A stretch of DNA of 26,766 nucleotides, from positions 35,019 through 61,784 of the forward strand of contig NAOQ01000455.1 in the NCBI GenBank assembly GCA_002751075.1, written 5' to 3'. The DNA comes from Ichthyophonus hoferi (Eukaryota > Opisthokonta > Ichthyosporea > Ichthyophonida > Ichthyophonidae). Numbering within the stretch: position 1 is the first letter of the stretch; every line of letters begins with the position of its first letter. The notes under the pieces are model-generated. The model saw only the letters and a program-made list of their open reading frames with translations. It did no database searches and was not told the origin of the DNA. Below are positions 13,001 through 22,341 of this stretch, piece after piece. A program made the position numbers and the translations under genes.

Positions 13001-16000
13001 AATTACTATCAATGAATTAATTACCTGACACTGGCTGGGATTGGATAGTAATGATAACTCCAAGGCCATGTTGCTAATAAGATGACGTAGACCTCGGACT
13101 TGCTATATATGGCAATATATATGATAAACAGCAATTAAGTACATTAATTAAACACCAATTCATTGCTAAATCAATATCTATGCACACCTTAATTACCAAT
13201 TATTACTGANNNNNNNNNNNNNNNNNNNNNNNNNNNNNNNNNNNNNNNNNNNNNNNNNNNNNNNNNNNNNNNNNNNNNNNNNNNNNNNNNNNNNNNNNNN
13301 NNNNNNNNNNNNNNNNNNNNNNNNNNNNNNNNNNNNNNNNNNNNNNNNNNNNNNNNNNNNNNNNNNNNNNNNNNNNNNNNNNNNNNNNNNNNNNNNNNNN
13401 NNNNNNNNNNNNNNNNNNNNNNNNNNNNNNNNNNNNNNNNNNNNNNNNNNNGCAATCATTGCACTAATTACTATCAATGAATTAATTACCTGACACTGGC
13501 TGGGATTGGATAGTAATGATAACTCCAAGGCCATGTTGCTAATAAGATGACGTAGACCTCGGACTTGCTATATATGGCAATATATATGATAAACAGCAAT
13601 TAAGTACATTAATTAAACACCAATTCATTGCTAAATCAATATCTATGCACACCTTAATTACCAATTATTAAATCTATGCTATTATACTTATTAGCCAATA
13701 GTTAACTGCAATCAGAACCCAACTACCAATTAATCCATACCTGGAATAATAGTCAACAATTAACTACTAGCCTATAGAATTAGCCACAGATTTATAACCA
13801 AATAAAGCCTTAATTTAATCTAGATTACTAACCATACATATATGCATGTATACATACATACAAACCCTCAATCTAATCTAGATCTATACCATAATCTAAT
13901 CTGGATCAGTGTACTACATGCCTTTAATGTAATCACAGGTAATTTCTCTTTCACTGTATGTACCACTGGAATATTGGTATTCCATACGACGGGAAGATAT
14001 TCCACTCTACCAATCAGATTAGGTTCAAAGTGAGTTTGAGACAATAGCTGAGGGGATAGGCTGGGTTAAAATCGTTTTAAATTTTTTTTAAAAAAATAAT
14101 AAAGATGCAATCTATGAACCGGTTAAATATAAAGGTAGAGGAATGATTGGATCTAGAGAGGTGAAGAAAAAATTAATCTAAAAAGAGATCAAAATTTTAG
14201 TGTTAAATTTAAATTAAAATATATGAAATACAGGAAATCATTTGTACAAGAAAAGAAAAAGGAGATATAAAGTAGATTAAAATTTAAGACTTAAAACTTA
14301 AAATTTAGGATTTAACCACAGCACAGGATTGAGAGCATAGTATAGTATAATCTCCCTTTTCCTTTTGTAATAAGGTATTATATTACATTACCATGCCTAG
14401 ATTATTGTTACTGTTATATTTTCAATCATGTTTCCCCTAACCTGATCAGGAAATTTCAAAATTGTCATGTAGTGTCTTTGTAATCTTGTAACTAATTGAT
14501 TGGTGGAAACATAGATAGATAGATAGATAAACCATATATAGATATACCCTACCTTACTATGCTTCCGCAATGAATTGGCAGCCATAACCATATCTGTATT
14601 TCCATTGGTTCCCAGTCCTCCAATCACCAGGAAGAGGTGAGAAGGGGCATTTTCTTCCCCTGGTTCTACAGTGGTCCTATCAAATAGCCTCAAGTTAATT
14701 GAATAATTACTGATGGACAGTAATTAGTAGAATTAATAGGACTATCCTGGAGATAACTCTAGCCTACAGAATATCATTGACTTATAAGGCAATATGTACT
14801 TCAATTGTAATTGGGCTGCAAGTTTTATTATTTTTTATTAAAAATATGGTAGAATGAACAATAGTATCATACTATAATAATATAACAGTATAATAATACA
14901 ATACCATAATAAACACTTAAACAGTTATTAACATCGACCACATTTAACCAATCAAATAACTCTATACCCTAGCTACTTACCAATCAAATCCTCTTACAGC
15001 AGTGCATACAGTAGTGTGGTCAGAATTAGGGCCCCCTCTTACGTAATGGGCCATAACAGATTCAGTGTGCATGACAACACATTCAGTGTCACTTACCTCC
15101 ACACGCCGCCCCCAAACCCCTAGGAAAGGTAGGTAGGTTAATTACAGTGTATTGTATTGTATTGTATTGTATTGTATTGTATTGTATTGTATTGTATTGT
15201 ATTTTATTGTAGTGTGGTGTAGTGTAGTGTATTGTATTAGTATATTATATTATATTACATTATATTATAGTATATTATATTATATGATATCACACTATGT
15301 TATATTACAATATATTAAATATATTATATTATATTATATTTGTATTATATTATATAACATTATATTACATTATTTCTACCTACCACTCATCGTACACATC
15401 CTATATTCCAATTCCAATTGGGCGGCAGCCCCTTCATTATAAGGAACTACCTCCTGATTGGTTGTTGTATACCATGTACCTCTTACTACCTGTAGACCAA
15501 TAAAAAGGACGGATTAAAATTTGAAAGAAGATATATAATATAATATAATACATACATATATATTCATATGCTAGTTGCAATCAATTAAGACCAAATTGAA
15601 AAAATTAAATATAAAAAAGAGCCAATCATAAAAATGGCAACATCTCTATAAGTATATATATCTATATATAGCAATAATAATAACACGGCCCAGTATATAT
15701 ATTTACTCTACCTCACTTTCTTTCTGTTGCCAGTACACACAATATTGCTTTCGGCGGGCTACATCCACGTCATACCTACTCTCCTCTACCATTACCCTGC
15801 CAGTCCCTGTATTGTATATTAGGGTTAATTAATTAGTATAATTAATTAGGCTTAATTGACTACACGTCTACGTATTGGACGATAGGAGAGGATAGGATAG
15901 GATGAGGTCTAAGAATAATAAAACGTTACCCTATACCCTATATAGATTACGTTACAACTCCATATGTATTTACCCTACCTCTAGCCGCATGACAAAGCTC

Positions 16001-18859
16001 CAATGCCGCGGAGTCCTTACGATTATAAGGGATCCAACGAGATTCCATCTCACTATAATGGAACCAATGAGGGAAAACCTGTAATCAATTAATTAGGGAA
16101 AAGTATAATAGGATAATAGTAGAGTAAAATGGTAAAATAGTATCATTCCCTATTGGTCCATGTTTATCCTTCTATGACCCTCTCCCCCTATTATAGCAAA
16201 AGATTACAATGGTCCAATACAAAATAGCCAATAAAACAGAGTGATTAACTGGAATAGATCACTAAGTAATCAATAAGAACAGAGATTAAAATAATCTAAA
16301 TACTAACTAGTATATAACCATGTCTGTATAAAACAAACATAAAATTAAAAAGAAGTTAAAATAGGTTAAATAAGACAAGAGATAGCAATTGTTAATTAAA
16401 ATGATCTATGCTTATAGGTTACGAGATGCTAAACGATAACTATATATAGTTATATAGAAACTCTATGATATTATTATTAATCAAAAAAATATTAAAAAGT
16501 CTCTCTAATATGTCTAAAAATAGATAATGATATACTTAATAAAGAATGAATGGGCAGTTAACAAGCCAGTCAAAATACTTAAATAGAGTAACATCCAATT
16601 AAAATACACTGATATAAAACCAGTTTTAAAAAAAATTAGAAAATTTACTTACCTCATTAAATTGGTTAGATGGCGGTGGGGTAGCTGGTTCAGAGCTAGT
16701 AGGTTGTTGGTATTGTGAAAATTGGTTTTCAGGGGGATAACTGGAGGTTTTATCACTAGGCAGAGGGGGGGTTGCAATAGAAGAAAATTGAGTAGGGGGA
16801 GTAGAGAGTGGCATAGTTGAATATCCCGAGGGATGACTGGTAGAGTGTATAGGGGGTGTGGGATAATTATCATTATTAGGATAATTATCTTTACCCGGAT
16901 AATTATCATTACCGGAATAAATATTAATATTATTACTGGGATAATTATCTTTATCGGGATAATTATCATTACTGAGATGATTATTATTACTGGGATAATT
17001 ATCATTACTGGGATGATTATTATTACTGGGATAATTATCATTACTGGGATAACTATAATGAGCAGGATAATTGTCAGTTGTGTAATCTGTTAATTGGGTG
17101 GAGGATGTGGTGGCGGGTGGGGGGGTTTGTTGGTGTTGAAATTTGGGAAAATTTGAAATTTTTGAAAGGTCAACTGGTAGATAGGTAGTGGTTGGGTCTA
17201 TATCAGGTAGGATCTGCGATGTCATAGGTGGGGCATTAAAAATCCCTTCTAGATTGGCTGGACTAGTAACCATGCTGCCTGTTGGCATGGCAACGGAAGG
17301 ATGTATTTCGTTGGTAGTTGTGCTAGCTGTGGTATGGCTTATTATAGAAGGAGTAAAAATAGCAGAATCGTTTTGATTGGTTAAGGTGGTGTCCGTTGCT
17401 GTGACAACATCTTTATTGCCATCATCCAATGGGATGGTAGTAAGAGGAATGTTGCCATTCAAGTCATTGGGTATAATGGTTGCTAAGGCGGCAGGGATTG
17501 TGGTTGGCGGACTTATCCCATTGGTTGACATGCTATCAGCTGCATCACTTGGGGTAGTAGGAATGGCACAAATTTCATTGGTAGTTGGGTCGATGTTTGG
17601 GATTAAATTATTGGATAATGGGTTGGTAACCATTGTAACTACATTGGACGCACTGGTAGCTGATTGGCCTGTTGGCTTAATATCAGTACTTTCATTGGAT
17701 AGTGAAATGGTTGCCATAGTATCAGTTAGACCCATAGGCAAGTTATCTATGTCTGCAGAGTTAATACCATTGGCTATTGCACTGGTTGCCAAGGAAGGGG
17801 AAGGAGTAATAGAAGTATTGCTTGATTGGTTGAGAGGAGTAGTAGTGGGCTGTTGTTGCTGTTGATTGGTAAAAGGGTTGTATGGCATTTGGGGTGGTTG
17901 CCCTGGTAATGGCGGGTGAGAGAGAGAAGCCATTGGTGAAGGTAGAGGGGGGTTATTGGATTGGTTAATAGCAGAATTATATGTCAGTTCTGATTGGCTT
18001 AGCGAATTATGGTGTGATTGGCTTGTTTTCCCTTGTGGTTCCCCTTCTGTTAGTGGTTTTTGATTCGTTAAAGATTGAGGGGGGCTTTGCCATTGGTGAG
18101 ATGTCATTTGGTATGGCTGCTGGGATTGAGGTATGTCATTAAACGAATTAAAAGAGGTTTTTGATTGGGTAGAGGTAGAGAGAGGTATATATGGTTGATT
18201 TGATTGGGGGGTAAGGGGAACTATCCCCTCAAAGGAGGTAAGGTTATTGGCTGGTTTGCTGTTGATCAGTTTTGACTGGCTATTGGTTTTATCATAGGAT
18301 TGCAATTGGACGGGAGGATGAGAGGAAGTTATTTGATTGGTGGAAGATGGTGCCATAGGTTTAGGTATATTTTCAAAAAATTGATGTGATTGGTTGGTTG
18401 GAACACTGTATAGCAACGGGGCTTGTGGTGGTTGGGGGGGGAAGTGATGTGCAAAGGGAGAAGAGAGGGTAGAGGAAGAGAGAGGGGCTGGAAAGGGAGG
18501 GTGTTGCTGTGGTTGTTGGTATTGTGGTTGTTGTAGTTGTGGTTGTTGTGGTTGGTATGTATTCTGATATGGTTGCATATAAGTAGGCATTTTATTAATG
18601 GACTGAGGTTGTTGCTGTGGTTGTTGTGGTAGTGATGGTTGGGAATAGAACGCTTGATTGGATACAGGAGGCCTCTGTTGCCCAGGCAACCAACTAGACC
18701 CACTCATTCTATTGTTATAGTGGTTACCTTGACTAGATATTTGATCAAATACATTATTAACATTATAAGTAGAGCTGGAGGAGAAGGGAGAGGATTGCTG
18801 TTGTTGTGATTGATATTGCTGTTGTTGTAGTAGTTGTGGTTGTGGTTGTTGTGATTGAT

Positions 18860-18900
<41 letters not shown>

Positions 18901-19034
18901 GGTTGTTGTTGTTGTGGTTGTTGTTGTGGTTGTTGTTGTGGTTGTTGTTGTTGTGGTAGGTAATAGGATGCAGAGGATCCTTGTGGTGGTTTAGTGCTTG
19001 GCATCTTGAATGATTGATTGTTGTTAGGGTACAT
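10096..19034 (-). CDS. SEC23IP: SEC23IP/DDHD2-family protein: long Q/P-rich N-terminus, WWE, degenerate lipase, DDHD domain
   Basis: Minus-strand exons in order: 19034-16653, 16078-15979, 15806-15712, 15489-15384, 15119-14981, 14676-14553, 14047-13922, 13567-13490, 12466-12391, 12266-12171, 12045-11966, 11837-11728, about 11573-11347, 11185-11047, 10565-10421 and 10212-10096. Phases agree throughout, giving about 1379 aa; human SEC23IP has about 1000. Residues 1-794 are low-complexity Q/P/S/T/N. WWE starts at 795 (VFPHWFHYSEMESRWIPYN) and continues with QYCVYWQQKE and RGTWYTTTNQEVVPYNE. The lipase-like region has VIGGLG (about 958-963, where the family has VHGIG) and SHSLS (about 1082-1086, where the family has GHSLG). 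DDHD covers about 1185-1379, with YNIYHPYDPLAYR, HHKGRKRMHLEL, DRVDYVLQ and ETINEYMFSVGSHHSYW. The linker before DDHD is Ser/Lys-rich, and I see no SAM domain there, unlike DDHD2 and SEC23IP. Family members are PA-preferring phospholipase A1 enzymes or COPII partners at ER exit sites. The long N-terminus favours SEC23IP, and the motif changes suggest weak or no catalysis. Confidence 0.88.
10316..10353. repeat. ATACT pentanucleotide microsatellite
   Basis: About seven ATACT units lie in the last intron of the SEC23IP/DDHD-like gene, with a shorter imperfect run just before them (10284-10300). Confidence 0.85.
11270..11360 (-). repeat. About 23-bp minisatellite carrying repeated 5' splice sites
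   Basis: Four related units lie side by side. On the minus strand each reads roughly GAACC-n-TATATAG followed by GTAGGTAAT or a variant. The unit at the exon edge supplies the donor used in my model (GTAGGT, plus-strand complement 11341-11346). The farthest unit has an equally good GTAGGT (complement 11272-11277), while the two middle units are mutated at the GT. Using the distal copy would add 69 bases, which contain a stop. An AATAGT microsatellite (11224-11263) follows directly. Confidence 0.6.
12391..12466 (-). other. Exon before the lipase nucleophile motif (parent of the decayed copy)
   Basis: The 76-base exon encodes VLYNTLVQETNWVYHSFMAR then NPNFK, aligned with the DDHD2 segment that ends RNPDFKG just before GHSLG. 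The acceptor is CTATAG and the donor GTATGT, phase 0 in and 1 out. It is listed separately because a degenerate copy lies 319 bases away in the preceding intron. Confidence 0.8.
12710..12790 (-). pseudogene. Decayed duplicate of the adjacent exon inside an intron
   Basis: On the minus strand this stretch reads LYYTLGQETNWMYVIFL-stop, against LYNTLVQETNWVYHSFM in the real exon at 12391-12466. It carries a one-base slip next to its CTATAAG acceptor, a stop, and no donor at the matching place. Flanking intron sequence looks related as well, so the duplication probably covered about 320 bases. QETNW and a following Tyr are intact, so the copy is not ancient. It is most likely a dead exon; use as a poison exon cannot be excluded. 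Confidence 0.7.
12987..13670. repeat. Identical 219-base direct duplication flanking the assembly gap
   Basis: Positions 12987-13205 and 13452-13670 are identical as far as I can read, offset by 465 bases. Each contains the same 78-base minus-strand exon (13025-13102 and 13490-13567, encoding QVRGLRHLISNMALELSLL and so on). Related DDHD proteins have this segment only once, and perfect identity including intron DNA on either side of a run of N is typical of a false duplication where contig ends overlapped. The gene model above counts the exon once. Confidence 0.85.
13210..13451. other. Assembly gap (242 N)
   Basis: Unresolved bases lie in an intron of the SEC23IP/DDHD-like gene, between the two identical 219-base flanks. 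No exon appears to be missing, because the encoded protein aligns without a break across the gap when one flank copy is ignored. Confidence 0.98.
15149..15366. repeat. ATTGT microsatellite grading into TATAT-type low complexity
   Basis: Ten perfect ATTGT units (15151-15200) are followed by degenerate GTAGT and TATTA/TTATA repeats up to about 15366. The block fills most of the intron between the second WWE exon and the next exon of the minus-strand gene. Open frames across it (Tyr/Ile/Leu-only proteins) are repeat artefacts. Confidence 0.9.
16860..17060 (-). repeat. Coding 18-bp minisatellite (NDNYPS hexapeptide repeats)
   Basis: Within the first exon of the minus-strand gene, at about residues 658-725, roughly ten hexapeptide units of the type N/K-D/N-N-Y/H-P-S/G/D follow one another. 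The DNA unit is 18 bases, seen on the plus strand as variants of ACTGGGATAATTATCATT. Units differ by a few substitutions and one interrupted unit. The frame stays open, so the array is protein-coding rather than intronic. Confidence 0.85.
18780..18956 (-). repeat. Poly-glutamine / proline-glutamine coding repeat
   Basis: CAA/CAG-type codons (plus strand TTG/CTG runs) encode Q runs interrupted by P and by YQSQQ at about residues 28-85 of the SEC23IP/DDHD-like protein. The codon mix is mostly CAA, with CCA for Pro. The longest unbroken Q run is about 13. Confidence 0.9.
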
Positions 19035-20235
19035 GTTGTATGATTAGGAGGAAGGAGAGGGAAAGGAAGGGTGAGAGAGTAGTGGGTATGTGTAAGTTGA
19101 TGTTGTAAGGGTATGACGTTATAGGGTGAATCGGAGGTGTATACAGGTAGTATGTGTGTTGCTAAGGTAGTGTATAGTATGTGTAAAGATTTATGTATAT
19201 ATATACACTATATTATCTCTCAATTTCTCTCTACCACATCCTACTAATCCTACCTATAGACTTAAATCGATTCCTAATGGTTTCAATGTTATTAATCTTC
19301 ATATGAAATAGAAACTGCTGTAGTTGATATGATGACTTCATAGAGTTTGTATCCCAACAACCGTACAACCCATATGAGGCAATATTATATTAAGGGGCCA
19401 ACTCGTCACTATTAATGCTCTCTCTGTTGCTATTAATGCTCCTGCTATATATATATATTTCCTCCTCTATCCTTTTATTATTTTCCTTTTCCAGGAGCCT
19501 CTTTTTTTTTTTTAATAATAAGATTTATTTTACCCAATAGAAAATGTGTATTTATTACCTTATAAAGATATTCTATATTCTACTAATGTGATTTATTGGA
19601 AACTTATAGGAACCAATGGTTGTTAATTGTATAATTGAATAAATTGTATATAAAGTTTTAATTGGCTTATATTTTTATACTGTTAAAAAATCTAATCGCT
19701 AATGTCTAATTATCTAATTATAATTATAACTTAAACATATTCATCTATTGGTGAACAAAGCCATTGGTTAATTATAATTATATTATGTTATATGTTAACG
19801 TCATATAATACCACATTAGCTAAAAATGTTATATAGTATATTAATTTATGAGTATTTTTATACTATAATATACCAGTATTTTATTTATTCTACTATACAA
19901 CACATTATAAATTACTTAAAACAGTTTAAGTTTCTTACAACAGTAGGAATCCTTGCTGGGATATATAGACGTAAGGTAGGACTGCATCAAAAGAAGGAAG
20001 CCTCAATGCTTTAAATCAATACTAATGGTATAGTACGTGTAGTGTGCCCTACAACTACAGAGTGTATCGGCCTAGTTATATTGAGTTTTCCACTCTTAGA
20101 TAGTGCCTAATTTACCCTTTTAAACTATATAATTGAGCTCCTGAGCCTCACCAAACACATTCACAACTGTCGAACATAAAAATACAACACCCGACAGTAC
20201 AACATAGCTTGCTACAAGGAATAGCTTTGTACTAG

Positions 20236-20293
20236 TGACGTCATTACAAAAGAATGACGTCTTTGAGAATTAGTGTCGTCACCTTTTGACGAA
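20236..20293. promoter_or_regulatory. Cluster of CRE-like TGACG sites
   Basis: One perfect TGACGTCA palindrome (20236-20243), a TGACGTC about 20 bases later, then a CGTCA and a TGACG half-site fall within some 60 bases between divergent genes. CREB/ATF-type bZIP factors bind this motif in animals. Use here is inferred from clustering only. Confidence 0.4.
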
Positions 20294-21053
20294 CGTGAGC
20301 CATTTTACTACACAAGGAAATGAGTTATGTTTGACATTTGCAAAAAAAATTTGAGGTTCAGAAACGGACTTAATTTACAAATGTAGTTTAGACATTATAT
20401 AAGGGTGCAAAGCTCGGTGTAACTAAACCAAATTAGTCCGTAGTTGTGGGGTGCATGTAAAGGTGCCTTGAAGGCTTAGTGGTGAATAAACCATGGGGCC
20501 GCTGTCTCCTCTATGGTAGTTAGATTAATAGATGGCCCTTTTTAAAAAGTCTACTATACTGTGGAATGATATTACAAAATTTAAAAAAAAAAAAAATATA
20601 TATCCTTAAAATTATAACTCCTTTGCAACAATATTGATATGGTAGCGTAACTTTTACTTGATATTACAATACTAGTGCTAATTATTATAATTTATTAATA
20701 CCTATATAGGAGTGTAGGAGGCCTATCCTGTATGTAACAATTATATTTACCACATTAAGTAATGACACTTGTTTATATGTATTTTTATGTTATATTATAC
20801 CAATATATTATTTATTCTATTATTTAATATATTATAATTTATACATATAGTTATGTTGTAAAGTTGTGATTGTAGTATATAATATAGCAAATACAAAAAT
20901 AAATAAATTATTAAAAATCAAGGGCTAATTATACTGTAGTGTCATATATTTACTGATGATTGATTAATAATAAGATTGTGACTGTGTCATAATATTTAAC
21001 TAATCTCACCACATATAGAACAATCAATATGACAATATAGATATAGATTGATG

Positions 21054-21108
21054 CAGTTTGGCTGGGATAGCTAAACTGGATGCAGCTTCCCTGTTTATGG
21101 ACAGGGAA
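21054..21108. other. Two adjacent strong hairpins, possible structured RNA
   Basis: Hairpin 1 pairs 21054-21063 with 21069-21078 (ten pairs including one G-U, five-base loop). Hairpin 2 pairs 21087-21094 with 21101-21108 (eight perfect pairs, six-base loop). They are eight bases apart in AT-rich non-coding DNA, and the sequence after the second reads AAACAACA. No known RNA family is recognised; a terminator-like or snoRNA-like element is only a guess. Confidence 0.3.
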
Positions 21109-22341
21109 AACAACAAAAGTTACATTGTTTAAAAAATATAAGAAACATGCGCAATAATATGGGACTAAGTTATTTGTGAGACAAAATATATAACGGAGAT
21201 TGCCTACGGTCAGAATTCTTAATCACACAGCTAGTTGGTAGTGCATGCAGTCTCATTGAGAATAATTATGGCTAAAATATATAAAAATGAACACGCTAAA
21301 TTTTTTTTTTTGGTTTTAAATGACCTTTATATTGCTGAACTGGTTCTAGTCGTTGTTGCTTCTTTTAGACATGTTTTTATTTAAATAAAGCGTTTAAATA
21401 TAATATATTTATACACATAACTGGCAGATTGTTCATATAATTTTTTTTCGTTTACTTGTCTTTATATCTTTGGGCTCCTGAAACCGTGGATTCTAAATGT
21501 ATGAACGTAGCCCAATCTTTTCAATTCTGATTGGTTTCATATGTAGTAAAAACTGATAAAATTTTAAAGTGTCTGTGGTTCAACTGTCCTTAATTAACAC
21601 TCCTATTTCCCAAAGCTGTGGTGATGCTACAGAGAATACAATACTACATAAACAGCCAGGAAGTTGCGAACATAAACTATTTTAGTTTGAAACATATTGC
21701 GGGAGACGATGTTGAAAGTCATGTAGGGTGATTGTTATGTCAGAGATTAATTATTTTCATTCATAATCATATATGTAAGCCATGATTCTTACAGGAAAAT
21801 ATTACAGGAAGCCTCTTAGAATAATTTCAAAACGGGGTATGATTGCACTTAGGCCAAAACTAACGAATAGAAAGCCAGGTTGGTTTATGAGCCAGTAATA
21901 AAACCCTAGCGATGTGTTGCCTTTCCTATCTGGCACAATTGTCTTACTGATTAGTAATCTAATCGAATAATAAAGGTTGTGAATTACCGAGCTCTTTCTG
22001 ATATACTGGTGTTTCAATTTAATTTAGAACTATGTCATATAAAATTGCTAGATAAGATTGCCTTATCTGATTTTGATAACAAGCGTCTTAACTACATATT
22101 ACACTTGTTTATACTAAACTTTATAATTATCTACGAATAAGTACATAGCTGTTCTATACCATTTGGGTATCGGTCTGTTTCAAACTTATCAGTCGAGTTA
22201 TAACTCTAATGAGACAGAATTTCTTTAAAAGGAATATATATATATTCTGGGGTTCATGGTTTGCCAAACCTATAATATGAATCTCGCACTGGGGGCAATT
22301 TTTTCTTTCTTTCTACGATTTATATTGACATTTGCGTTGCA

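Larger units (their letters stand above)
19035..22341. other. Intergenic region between two divergent gene starts
   Basis: 3.3 kb with no recognisable gene. The part next to 19034 is the likely 5'-UTR and promoter of the minus-strand gene (purine-rich on the plus strand, 19045-19085). Short A or T runs occur at 19503-19514 and 20582-20594. A TGACG cluster lies at 20236-20293 and a double hairpin at 21054-21108. TATA-like sequence (ATATATATATAT, about 22232-22245) lies roughly 100 bases before the start codon of the secreted protein gene. Short open frames here show no motif or family likeness. Confidence 0.5.

Noticed and set aside
13189-13534. Minus-strand open frames through the N run
   Set aside because: Most of their length is unknown bases; only the 78-base exon at their end is real.
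13842-14033. Plus-strand open frame of 63 codons
   Set aside because: It lies opposite a minus-strand exon that matches the DDHD family residue by residue.
15152-15503. Plus-strand open frames rich in Tyr, Leu and Ile
   Set aside because: They run through the ATTGT/TATTA microsatellite and across a minus-strand exon.
16649-18994. Several open frames of 60-160 codons overlapping the large minus-strand exon, on both strands
   Set aside because: They are repeat shadows of the Q-rich and NDNYPS coding repeats (Ile/Val-only proteins) and have no independent motif.
20436-20520. GC-richer stretch containing GCTGTCTCC, reminiscent of mitochondrial large rRNA
   Set aside because: Only one short word is shared; the sequences on both sides do not follow the rRNA order, so a mitochondrial insert is not supported.
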